From: Ahaetulla prasina
Lineage: Eukaryota; Chordata; Lepidosauria; Squamata; Colubridae
Direction: 5' to 3'
Assembly (NCBI RefSeq): GCF_028640845.1
Contig: NC_080540.1
Span: 264,649,958 to 264,713,957 of the forward strand
Length of the DNA stretch: 64,000 bases
A program made the position numbers and the translations under genes. Position 1 is the first letter of the stretch, and each line of letters opens with the position of its first letter. Shown piece after piece: positions 33,396 through 42,988 of the stretch. The notes under the pieces were generated by a model. That model was given only the letters and a program-made list of their open reading frames with translations, was not told the origin of the DNA and ran no database searches.

Positions 33396-33429
33396 CTGAA
33401 GATGACAAATGAGACTTCGTCGAAACGTC
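33396..33429 (+). ncRNA. Hammerhead-ribozyme-like core (candidate)
   Basis: Has CTGAAGA (fits CUGANGA) at 33396-33402, a possible three-pair stem GAC (33404-33406) with GTC (33419-33421) after one unpaired T, then GAAA at 33422-33425 followed by CGTC. Stem III would be minimal. PLEs are known to carry hammerhead motifs in their terminal repeats. Stems I and III were not proven, and the extra T is a defect. Confidence 0.3.
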
Positions 33430-33476
33430 GCCAAGACACTTCTTCCTACACACAAACACCCGCAAAAACCTCAGAA

Positions 33477-33494
33477 TATATATATATATATATT
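33477..33494. repeat. (TA)n microsatellite
   Basis: Short AT dinucleotide run. Confidence 0.9.
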
Positions 33495-33526
33495 TATTTC
33501 CGGAGGTTTTCACAGGTACAGGTATG

Positions 33527-33682
33527 TAGATCTTGGCGTATTCAGGTCTTTTCCCATGTAAGGTTGAGAGTATCTTGGCGACATGTCGACGAGGTCTCAC
33601 TCTCACTGAAGATGACAAGTTGAAATGTTGTCAAGATATTCTCAACCTTACATGGGAAAAGACCCGAATACGCCAAGACCTA
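33527..33682. repeat. Long inverted repeat (about 57-bp arms)
   Basis: Left arm (33527-33584: tcttggcgtattcaggtctt, ttcccatgtaaggttgagag) and right arm (33625-33682: ctcaaccttacatgggaaaa, gacccgaatacgccaagacc) are near-perfect reverse complements around a spacer of about 40 nt. That spacer contains a second ctgaagatgacaag motif. Confidence 0.9.
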
Positions 33683-33685
33683 AAT

Positions 33686-33686
<1 letters not shown>

Positions 33687-33730
<44 letters not shown>
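33687..33730. repeat. (CA)n microsatellite
   Basis: Uninterrupted CA run immediately before the hairpin at 33731. Confidence 0.95.
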
Positions 33731-33734
<4 letters not shown>

Positions 33735-33774
33735 TTCTCCATACAGGAGAAAGAACTCCTGTATGGAGAATTAG
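33731..33774. repeat. Perfect 19-bp-arm hairpin
   Basis: ctaattctccatacaggag at 33731-33749 and its exact reverse complement at 33756-33774, separated by aaagaa. It lies between a (CA)n run and a LINE relic. Confidence 0.92.
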
Positions 33775-34078
33775 TGCAGGGAAAGCACCTCAGAGGGAGA
33801 CCACAGCTGCTATATAAGGATATCTGCAAGAAGGACCTTGACCTCCAATTGTTCAGCTTGGAGATTAAAGATGCAGCATGGCCTTCTCCAGTTCGAAGAG
33901 ACACTTGCTCGGCAGGCTGAGGCAAAGAGGCAGTCCCAGAACCAGCGAAATCTGGGGGCTGGGCAAGGGATAGAATGTATCTGCCCTCAGTGTGGAAGGG
34001 ATTGCCACTCTCAAATTGCCTTTTTAGCCACACTAGATGCTGTTTCCAGAGCACGATACCATAGTCTTTTGAGACTGA
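33775..34078 (+). pseudogene. Degenerate LINE C-terminus with zinc-knuckle-like motif
   Basis: Fragments in several frames: GKHLRGRPQLLYKDICKKDL in one, then LQFEETLARQAEAKRQSQNQ and CICPQCGRDCHSQIAFLAT in another. This order (GQRKRYKD-like, FEE.R..EAEAKR, C-x2-C-G-R-x-C-x-S-x-I) resembles the C-terminal tail of a non-LTR retrotransposon ORF. Broken by frameshifts; clade not assigned. Confidence 0.55.
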
Positions 34079-34081
34079 AGA

Positions 34082-34143
<62 letters not shown>
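34082..34143. repeat. (AT)n then (TG)n microsatellite
   Basis: Compound dinucleotide run. Confidence 0.95.
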
Positions 34144-34145
<2 letters not shown>

Positions 34146-34459
34146 AATTGTGACTACTAAGAGTACCTTTAGAATTATGAAAATGTACGGAAAATAGCAT
34201 ATGTATATTCAGAACAATACATGAGTCATTCAGATGAAGAGTTCTTATATAATAATAAGCAAGGAAAATAATATCTTCTCAGTCAGATTTGAAAGTTATA
34301 AATGACTTCATGAGATGAAGAGTACAGCCTCTATAATGATTAAAGAAGTGATGGACAATAAATAAACTGTAGAAGGTTGTGTTTTGTTTTGGTTCTTTAC
34401 AGTTAGAATTAACTGTAGACAGTGGCATAGACAAGTCCATCCTCTTCTTGGCAAAGATT
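34144..34459. other. Spacer, nothing recognised
   Basis: AT-rich, no element ends. Confidence 0.45.
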
Positions 34460-34469
34460 TGCAGATGTG

Positions 34470-34621
34470 TCTATGGAGATTCTTAATCATCTAGGTCATG
34501 GTTGTCCCAAAGGTGCTTTTTCAAGAGGCAACTGGGCTTTCTGTTTTTCCTTTGAAGAGCTGAAGAAGCTTCTTGGATGAGAAAAGAAACGTCTACAGAG
34601 AAAAAACACCTTTGGGACATC
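34470..34621. mobile_element. Miniature fold-back PLE copy with 10-bp TSD
   Basis: Composed of the PLE terminal repeat in minus orientation (34470 to about 34556: tctatggagattcttaatca, ggtcatggttgtcccaaagg) joined directly to the same repeat in plus orientation (about 34557-34621: gaagaagcttcttggatgag, gaaacgtc, cacctttgggac). Exact 10-bp direct repeats tgcagatgtg flank it at 34460-34469 and 34622-34631. No coding part remains. Confidence 0.85.
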
Positions 34622-34631
34622 TGCAGATGTG

Positions 34632-35661
34632 GTTTGCCACTGCCTTCTTCTTACGGCTGAGAGTGGGCTAGCTTCTTGAGTAACACAGAACTAGAACTCA
34701 TAGTTTTCTGGATTCTAACTCAGTGCCTTTAACACTGTCAAATTGTCTCTCAAATATTAAATGTAAAGTGATAACGAAAATAGCAAATATACTTGTAACA
34801 GAAGTGATTTTTATTATTACAAAGTGTGACTGCTATTCTCTACTAATTTCACAACTTTGGTATGTAACTGAAATCACATAGGGCTTACCATCAATAATGT
34901 GGATTGTTACATGTAGGATGCTGTAATGTTTGCAGTTAAAATATGAACTCTTAAAATTTATTTAGTAAATAAATATGAAGAAATTCTATAAAGTGTCCCC
35001 TTACGTTTGAAAAACAAGAAACATTGCTATCTTTAGGATGAAACTTAAATTAAATAAAGAAATAAAATTCACTCCATTTGCCATTTTCTTTTTGGAAAAT
35101 AGAAAAAACAAACAAATCATGAGCAGATATTTACCAGTACATGATGAAAAGTCTATTTAAAACCACAGTAAATTTCCAGTTCAGAAATATCAATTCAGAA
35201 AAATTGGTATGCATTTTGTCTTCCATTTCCCTTTTAGGCTAGACAATGGAATGCATTGAAAGTAATACAACTGAGGAGGGCTTTTTTGTCCAAAAGTTTC
35301 CATCTGCTAAGATGATGTTTTAAAATTAATTCCAGCTTTGAACAGATGATTGCTTTATCAAGCCCATTCTTTGAACTAGGATATTCTTAAATCTGCTTGC
35401 AAACCTGAGAGATCCCTGCCTGAAAAAGTAGCTTTCTTGGGAAATGTGCTGGGATCTAAAGTGATGTCTCAACTGCAGTTTGTCTCTGTTCCTTTTTCTG
35501 TGCTTCTTGCCAGAATGGAAGATGATTGTGTTTTCATTACATGTTACTAGTAACACCTAATAGTTTTAATGTAGAATCTGTTTTCTTGTTGCTGCAATTA
35601 TTTTTTTTCCTGCTGGTGCATATACAGTATGTTATTTTTTCTTGTTAGATACTGTTACTAG
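34632..35661. other. Spacer, nothing recognised
   Basis: No repeats identified; a 76-codon minus frame at 35326-35556 has no recognisable motifs. Confidence 0.45.
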
Positions 35662-35928
35662 TACCATGTTTTCCTGAAAAAAGGCCCTGTCTTATATTTT
35701 TTTGAACCCAGAAATAAACACTTGGCCTTATTTTTGGGGGGTCTTATTATTTTGGGGTGCATGGAGGAAGATGGGGCTCCTCTTTCCGTATTACCTGATT
35801 TCCAGCTCTGTGTTTAAATATTTTCGGGGAGGGCTTATATTTGGGGGGAGGCTTATTTTAGCGCATGTACTCAAAAGCCCGATTGGGCTTATTATCAGGG
35901 AATGTTTTATTTTCGGGGAAACAGGGTA
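35662..35928. mobile_element. TIR element (taccatgttttcctgaaaa family)
   Basis: Left end taccatgttttcctgaaaa and right end ttttcggggaaacagggta form imperfect terminal inverted repeats. Internal G-rich repeats ggcttatttt / tcttattatttt follow. Non-autonomous, about 267 bp, no transposase; no clear TSD beyond TA. Confidence 0.75.
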
Positions 35929-36184
35929 GTGTTTGTTGCTTTTCTTATTATTTTTTATTTTTTCCTATTACTCTTTCAGTACTTTGATTGCCATTTTTTA
36001 TTTGTAATGAAATTATTTGAAAATAATTTCAAATTCATGCCAAATAGGCTTAATTGTATACAGTGTGAAGCCAGGAATAAATCTAATGTATTGCAATTGA
36101 ATGGCAACATGAAGTGTGTGGGAAATTAATCAAAATTCTCAGGATACTACACTATAAAAGGCATCAATATGTACTCACCGGTCA
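35929..36184. other. Spacer, nothing recognised
   Basis: Short AT-rich stretch between the TIR element and the BovB copy. Confidence 0.45.
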
Positions 36185-36618
36185 GTCCTAGAGGAGATCA
36201 ACCCTGATTGCTGTTTAGAAGGCCAGATCCTGAAGTTAAACCTCAAATACTTTGGCTACCAAATGAGAAGTAAGGACTCACTGAAGAAGAGCCTAATGCT
36301 GGGAACGATTGAAGGCAAAAGAAGGGGATGGCAGAGAATGAGATGGCTGGATGGAGTCACTGAAGCTTAAATGAGGCTTAAATGAGGACCCAGATTGTTG
36401 GGGGCAATAAAAGCTGACTTTGTATATAATATACAAATGGATGAAGACTATTGCTTAACACAATGTAAGCCACCCTGAGTCTTCGGAGAAGGGCGGGATA
36501 TAAATTCAAAAAAAAAATGGACTCTGGGGGATGGTAGAGAACAGGAAGGCCTACAGGAACATTGTCCATGGGGTCACAATGGGTTGGACACAACTTCGCA
36601 ACTAACAAAAACAACAAT
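36185..36618 (+). mobile_element. BovB (RTE) LINE 3' end, split by a SINE
   Basis: Left part 36185-36384 encodes the C-terminal block (ILKLNLKYFGYQMRSKDSLK-like, SLMLGTIEGKRRGWQRMRW) and right part 36518-36618 resumes at ggactctgggggatgg and ends acacaacttcgcaactaac. Across the SINE the join matches the copy at 30965 (gaggttaaatggactccag), apart from a small deletion on the left. 5'-truncated. Confidence 0.88.
36385..36517 (+). mobile_element. 5'-truncated CORE SINE inside BovB
   Basis: Starts within the core at aggacccagattgttgggg and ends with the L2-like tail gccaccctgagtcttcggag, ggcgggatataaattc and poly(A). The tRNA-like head is absent. The target side retains aaatg on both edges, a short candidate TSD. 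Confidence 0.8.
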
Positions 36619-36904
36619 AACAAATGTACCCACTAAGGCTGTTCAGTGCTTCAGATTTGATTTGTAAGAAATGCTCATGAATATACAGGGACATGAATGA
36701 AGCACTAATCTGTGATTCATTAGAAGAACTTTGTCCTTTCCTAAAATTGCATGGTTGCTGTGGGGAAGCTTCACCACACATTTATGGAAACTATACAGCT
36801 GCTTCAGTAAGTCATAGTCAGATACAGAGTTTGCACTTTGGGGCATTTGGAGGCACCTGTTCCAAATCTATTCTAAAGCATTGCACAAAAATTTAATACC
36901 TATA
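36619..36904. other. Spacer, nothing recognised
   Basis: No element ends. Confidence 0.45.
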
Positions 36905-37158
36905 CAGATAGTCCTTGACTTACAAGAGTTCATTTAGTTACCATTCAAAGTTAAAATGGCACTGAAAAAAGTGACTTATAACCATTTTTTGCACTTACAA
37001 CCTTTGTTTAGGTTAAACTAAATTATCAACTGCACTGATTCACTTAACAACCGTAGCAAGAAAGGTTGTAAAATGGTGCAAAACCAACTTAACAAATGTC
37101 TCCCTTTAGCAACAGAAATTTTGGGCTCAATTGTGGTCAATAAGTTGAAGACTATCTG
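36905..37158. mobile_element. TIR element, 'agtcctcgactta' family
   Basis: Left end cagatagtccttgacttac and right end gttgaagactatctg are inverted. Internal actgaaaaaagtgacttata is diagnostic. Flanking 8-mers tacctata / catttata agree at 5 of 8, weakly supporting an old 8-bp TSD. CAG-starting termini suggest hAT; not proven. Confidence 0.75.
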
Positions 37159-37475
37159 CATTTATAATCCCCCAATGTTTGTATAAATTGATATGGAATT
37201 ATTTTGCTTGTCCGTGGCTAGAAAAAGTCTGAGAGTTATTGAAAGGACATTGGCACCAGTTGAGAGAATTTCAGAACTATACAGTGCAATTAAAATATTG
37301 TTAAGAAAGAAAATAAGAAAATTAAAATGCACTCATTTACAATTAAGAGATGTAAGTACTGGCTTCATTTGCTTGAGTAAGAGTATGTGCTTTGCATCGT
37401 TTAGTCTATATGTGATCATTAAATATGTTCAGAATTCCAAAGAAAGATTCTAACAGCTGTAAAAGGCCATGTATA
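37159..37475. other. Spacer between two related TIR elements
   Basis: Nothing recognised. Confidence 0.45.
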
Positions 37476-37859
37476 CACGTAGTTCTCAAGGTCAGACCAG
37501 AATTGAGCACAAACTTTCTGTTGCTAAGTGAAACATTTGTTAAGTGAGTTTGCCCCATTTGATGACTTTTCCTGCCACAGTTGTTAAGTGAATCATTGCA
37601 TTTTTTAAGTTAGTAACATGGTTGTTAAGTGAGTCTGGATTCCCCATTGACTTTGCTTGTCAGAAGGTGATCTCATGACCCAAGACACTGCAATCATCAT
37701 AAATATGAATCAGTTGCCAAAGCATCTGAAATTTGATCATGTGACCATGGGGATGCTGCACAGTTGTAAGTGTGAAAACTGGTCGTAAGTCACTTTTTTC
37801 AGTGCCATTGTAACTTTGAAGAGTCACTAAATAAACTGTTGTAAGTCAAGGACTACCTG
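37476..37859. mobile_element. TIR element, 'agtcctcgactta' family, near full length
   Basis: 384 bp, from cacgtagttctcaaggtcag to gtaagtcaaggactacctg, with repeated internal gttaagtgagt units and the sequence cttttttcagtgccattgta. Longer than the 36905 copy, which appears internally deleted. No coding capacity. Confidence 0.75.
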
Positions 37860-37918
37860 TATTAGCAAACAAGTATAGTACCTGAATGTATTATCTGTGT
37901 CTACTTTCAGACAATACT

Positions 37919-38408
37919 TACCGTATTTTTCAGACTATAAGACGCACCTTTTCCCCCCAAAAAAGAGGGTGAAAATCTGGGTGTGTTATACTCCAAATGT
38001 AGCCCCGCCCAGCTACTCAAACGGAGGTTTCAGAGGCTGAAAAAAGCATCAGAAATTAAGCTTCAGAAAAGAAGCTCCCAAACAGAGCTTCAGAGAAGAA
38101 GCTCCCAAACAGAGCTTCAGAGGCTTTTTTTCTGAAGCTGTTTTGGAGGCTTTCAGAGGCAGAAAAAAGTTTTTTCTGAAACAGAGTTTCAAAAGTTTCA
38201 GAGGCAGAAAAAAAAGCACAAAAAAAGGAGCAAGGCACAGAGCTCACAACCAAGGAACCTGTTGTTAAAATTCACCTCTGGGAATAGCTGATTGGGGGTA
38301 TTCCAGGAGGCCAATCTACCTGCCAATCAGCTTTTTTCTTATTTTCTTCCCCAAAAATTAAGGTGCGTCTTATACTCCAGTGCGTCTTATAGTCTGAAAA
38401 ATACGGTA
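37919..38408. mobile_element. TIR element with 29-bp perfect inverted termini
   Basis: Left terminus taccgtatttttcagactat (first 20 of 29 identical bases) is matched exactly by the reverse complement of the right terminus. Near the right end the ggtgcgtcttata block is duplicated. The interior holds tandem units (gaagctcccaaacagagctt twice) at 38076-38120. TA at both edges may be the target. Non-autonomous. Confidence 0.88.
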
Positions 38409-40565
38409 TTTAACCTTCAATTCAAAAATGTTCCAGCTGTGTAATATGCTTAATGGTTCTTACCTGCATCCTAAATTACAGGAATATAATGTTTCATAAA
38501 TATTATTGTGATATACAGGAAAGAGAGAAAAGATCCTTTAAAGTCTATGTGCTTTTACAAAAGTAAAAAAGTGGTTAATTCTTTGAATTCTATCCAAGGG
38601 TAGGTATTCCCATACTTATCCAAATGTTGTTCTGAATATTCAGATTTTCTTATTGTATTTGGAACCTGTTGCTGTGCTCCTCTTTCCTAAAACAGAGGCC
38701 AATCCAATAAAGTTAATCTATCATTTAAGGAAAACACCTTCAGAAGTACTGACTGCAATGAATTATCTCATGATTTAAAAACAATGAAATAAAAGGGATA
38801 GTAAAGTGAATATTTATGATAGTATGAAGCATGGCTTAAATTAAGTGTCATTTATATTCATTTAAATCTTTTTAAAAGATTCAAATAAAATGCTCCGTTA
38901 ATGCAAAGACATTACATTTTTTTCATGACAAGTAGCACCCAGAATACCCCTAAACAGGAACAAAATTGTGAGATACAATTAATTCATGCCCAATCCAGTT
39001 AGTATGTGTATTGAAAGAGAAATAAAAGGATATGGAATATTTTCATCAGTATCAAGGCGTGGGAAAGGTTAAAGTTTCTTTCTGTCCTATCCTCATTTTA
39101 TAAACCCCTGACCTCACCAGGGTTATTATTTGAAGAGAAAAAGAGGAGAAAAAAATGAAATTAAATCCATTTTATATATAATTTAGCATCCATTGAGTTG
39201 TTTAAAAGTTCGGCAGATATTTATACTGTGAATGTTAGCAGTCATATTTACAACGGTGCTTTCATTTCAGAAACCGTCTTCAAGCTTGGAAAAATTATTG
39301 TATGTGATGTGTATCTATGATGCAGAACAGTGATGCTCTCTGGGTGGATGCTTGGCGACCTTACCCAAAAGTGCTTTCTCAGCAAGCTTTTACCTGTTTT
39401 TTCAAAATTCTTTCATAAACCATTGGCCTTATAGCCCACTTAGTTTAAGCATTTACAGCAAACTTCTACTGATGAACTGCACACTATTTTCTTAACAAAA
39501 GCATCACCTTTTAGCTATTTTGGATGAAAGTGGGGTAGTGAATATTGAAAAGCATATTTCGGTGAAACATTTATGCAATGTCCTTGACAAAATCTGGGAA
39601 TCATAATGGGAGCTCTGTGGCTCATTTTTTGGCAGGCTCTTCATTGTTAGATATATTCTTCTGATAATAGTAAAAAAGTGCTGCTTTATATTGTGCACTT
39701 AGAGGGAACAGTAATGAACAGGATTTTCTCCAAGTTTTCCTTTACCAATGAAAAACAGTTTATGACTTATGAAGGAAGACTTTATAATGATAATATCAAA
39801 GTCGGGTAGTTTTGGGGAACAGAGATCCCACACATCAGCAGACAAAATAAATAGACCTGTCTAAATATTTAACAAGTAGGTTCTTGTACAAGGACAGAAG
39901 CACTGTTTCGTTACAGATACTGTCAGTACATTCACCCTTTTATCCAGTTTTTGCCTATAATTTTCACGCACAAGACAGAAATATAGATTCGTTATTTTTG
40001 CAGCTGAATATGTTTCTAAAAAGAACTATGTCAGCTGTAGAGTACTAAATATTAATTAATTAATGTGAGGAATTTTTATTTTATTGCAGTCTTGTTCAAA
40101 GTTCTCTGGAAACATATAGATAAGATTGTGTTTGTCTGCTCTCAGGCACTTCAGTTCCAGTGGTTGAGAGAGTGTGAAAGACACCAACCTGGTCCAGCCA
40201 TGTTTTAGTTCATTAGCTAACTAATTATGCTACATTTTTACATCATGTCTGCTCTCATGCAGTGGATTGTAGTGTCAAAAAACTATGAACAGAATTTCAT
40301 ACTTTCCAGACACTGCTATACAACTTGAAATCAAATGACAGGCTGAAATGTTTAGAGCTTCAAGCTCTAAATATAATTGGCTGCATACCATACCTAACAT
40401 TTGAGTTAGAGTATTTTTTATGATTGGACCTGATTTTATGCTTAGCAGCTTTAGTGTGCTTCTTTTTATTGCGCCCCTTGTTAGTGGAGAACAAACTGAA
40501 AATTATCACTGACAAGAAGTAATATCAAAGAAATATGTTGACGTAGAAAACCAATACATAAATAA
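38409..40565. other. Spacer, nothing recognised
   Basis: Over 2 kb with no obvious young repeat; frames up to 64 codons only. Confidence 0.45.
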
Positions 40566-40650
40566 ATAAGACAACCTATTCTCCAAAGCACCTGAAGGAG
40601 AGCAAGACAGAATGGATAGAAACTAACCAAGGAGAGAACCTCATTAATCA
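40566..40650 (+). mobile_element. Short CR1 fragment
   Basis: caacctattctccaaagcac, then aactaaccaaggagagaacc, matches the LFSKAPEG...ELIKERTNL part of the CR1 C-terminus. Only about 85 bp. Confidence 0.7.
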
Positions 40651-41462
40651 GTTCTTACAAACACCCAACTGGACATTCCAGATCATTCATGAAGGCTTGT
40701 GTTTCAGTATGTGAAATCTGGTTATCATAATTTTCACAAAATTTCTGTCAGAAAAAAGTTCTAATGGCTGGAATCCCAGCATAACTCTGCCAGACTGCAG
40801 TGAAATTAGCTTTTGGAATGTCATTCAAACTACATTAACAATAGTTCAATGTTAATGTTAAAAATATAATACAACAGAGGGCAGCACATGTCCATTTTAT
40901 TTTACATTGTGCCAGCCGTTAAGTACAAGAGGAAGAATGTGTTGCATTTGAAACTATGCAACAACTGGAAGCAATTCCATAAACAACAATAACAAAAAAC
41001 CTGCTTTTTCCTATTCTGTATTCATGCAAATTTGACTTTTGAAGTGAACTAGTTCAACTTCTTCCCCACATCTATCCATTACCACAGAATTCCTGACACA
41101 ATGCCCACCCAGCTGAACATGTCAACCAGGGGAATCCCATCCCTTCCCAAGGCCGTCTGTTCTATAACTGAACATTTTCTGCCATTAGAACATTTTTCTG
41201 TTGACTAATCAAAATCCACTGCCTTGTAATTGAAATTCATTGTTTCCTGTCCTGTTTTCTGGAACAGCTTTGAATAGCCCTTGTACAGTCTTATATATGA
41301 GAGCCCTTCACATACTTCAAGGCAAATATATATATTTGTACTCTTCTGTTTTCCAGTCTAAACATACTTCCAATCTTTATGTTTTTCCTTCCAGACCACT
41401 TACCATCTTGCTTGGTTTTTTAAAAAAAAATCATCTTCTTGTTTGTCAAGAAGGAATACAAT
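40651..41462. other. Spacer, nothing recognised
   Basis: No element ends or conserved frames. Confidence 0.45.
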
Positions 41463-41536
41463 GATAGGATAGGATAGGATAGGATAGGATAGGATAGGAT
41501 AGGATAAGATAGGATAGGATAGGATAGGATAGGATA
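41463..41536. repeat. (AGGAT)n microsatellite, left block
   Basis: Pentanucleotide block of about 74 bp that continues as a shorter block at 41783-41816 beyond the SINE. Together they form the expanded tail of the Rex1 copy that follows. Confidence 0.92.
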
Positions 41537-41775
41537 GAGCCATGGTGGTTCAGTAATTAGAATGCAGTACTGCGGGCTAATTCTGATGACTGCCGACTGC
41601 CAGCAGTTTGGCAGTTCAAGTCTCACTGGCTCAAGGTTGACTCAGCCTTTCATCCTTCCGAGGTCAGTAAAATGAGGACCCAGATTGTTGGGGAAATATA
41701 CTGACTTTGTGAACCATTTAGAAAGGGCTGTAAAGCACTGTGTATTAGAATATAAGTCTAAGTACTATTGCTAAG
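41537..41775 (+). mobile_element. tRNA-headed CORE SINE inside a Rex1 microsatellite tail
   Basis: Begins gagccatggtggttcagtaa (A-box-like), B-box-like agttcaagtct, core tcaaggttgactcagccttt, aaaatgaggacccagattg, and tail taagtctaagtactattgct. Its two sides are both AGGAT repeat, so it inserted into the microsatellite. Confidence 0.85.
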
Positions 41776-41816
41776 CGTGATAAGATAGGATAGGATAAGC
41801 TGCGATAGGATAGGAT

Positions 41817-42650
41817 ACTTTATTGGCCAAGTGTGATTAGATACACAAGGGATTTGTCTCTGGGCAGTAGCTCTCAGTGTAGTTGCAAAGCAGCAGTCTT
41901 CCTCCTCCTCCTCTTCCTCCTCCTCCTCCTCCTCCTCCTCCTCGTCATCATCATCATCACACAAATAAGGGGAGGAGTAAAGAAGATAATAAGAAGGATA
42001 AGAAAACATACTACAGTCATATTACATGTGTAAATACACATGACATTACCACTATGAAAATGAGATGTTCAGCAGTAAAAACTGTCTCTGTGTCTATTAG
42101 TTTTGGCATGCAGTCCCCTGTAGCCCTGTCCCAAGGGAAGAGATTGAAACAATTTATGCCCAGAATGTGAAGGTCTTTAAGTATCTTCTCAGCCCTTCTT
42201 TTGACCCGCACAATATGCAGGTCTTCTATGGAAGGCAGACTGGTTGCAATTGTTCTTTCTGCAGTTTTAACTATCAATTGGAGTCTATACCTGTCCTATT
42301 TGGTTGCTGTACCAAACCAGACAGTTATAGAAGTACAAATGACAGATTCAATAATTCCTCTGTAAAACTGTGTCAGCAGCTCCTGGGGAAGTCTGAATTT
42401 CCTGAGTTGATGCAGGAAGAGCATTTTTATTGTGTCTTTTTAAATATGTTTCTAATATTAAGTTCAAATTCAGCAACCCAAATTTAAATTCAGCAACCCA
42501 AAATTGTGGAGGACTCTACTGATGATACTGTGTTATTGAATTTAGTACAAGGTGGTAGAATAGAAGAGCTCCTCCTAAAATCCACTCTCATCTCTATACT
42601 TTTAAGCATGTTCAGCTCCAGATTGAGTCAGTTGTTCATCCGGAGTTAAA
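41817..42650 (-). mobile_element. Rex1 LINE 3' fragment
   Basis: 3' UTR ttattggccaagtgtgatta, a secondary (TCC)n/(TCA)n expansion at 41897-41958 within the UTR, then the coding relic (AERTIATSLPSIEDLHIVRV on the minus strand at about 42190-42270) up to the LDVFRR-like region. A 20-bp duplication (aaattcagcaacccaaa twice) lies at 42463-42501. Diverged and frameshifted. Confidence 0.82.
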
Positions 42651-42988
42651 AGAGCTATTTATCCATTTTGGAACACTTGATAAGTTTAGCAAAGGGAGGT
42701 TAAAATTTTGCACAGCATTACTTGAACCTAGCAATAGCATTGGCAACAAAATTTTGTGTCCTGCTGGATAAACATCAGCTACTCACAGTTGTTGTTTCAA
42801 TAGTTCTTTTACTTGTTTTTAAAAAAAACATAATGTAGCAGATATATTGAATGCCGCTCAGAGTGTTTTTGGAATTGGTGGCTTAATGAATCAAGTAGGA
42901 GGACAGACTATTATGTATGATAGTCATGTTGAGTTACTTTTTGCTTCCTTTGTATGTCTTCTCTCAACACTGTTTCCAGGTTTGGCAG
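42651..42988. other. Spacer, nothing recognised
   Basis: Short unique-looking stretch between two Rex1 copies. Confidence 0.45.

Larger units (their letters stand above)
32860..33526 (+). repeat. CCAAT-rich repeat, possible PLE-type terminal region
   Basis: Starts in a degenerate His/Thr-rich region, then has five exact CCAATCAG octamers (33202, 33230, 33257, 33278, 33305), a TTAAAA box at about 33331-33337, and the sequence cctgaagatgac...gtcgaaacgtc at 33395-33430. The last part resembles the gaaacgtc segment in the PLE terminal repeats here. Family not established. The Pro/Thr/Gln-rich 81-codon frame at 33090-33335 follows the repeat units and is not supported as a gene. Confidence 0.5.

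Noticed and set aside
33687..34143. Z-DNA or regulatory function of CA/TG runs
   Set aside because: Common microsatellites; nothing in the sequence supports a specific role.
41883..42009. Poly-Glu / poly-Pro frames
   Set aside because: Artefact of (TCC)n and (TCA)n repeats in a Rex1 3' UTR.
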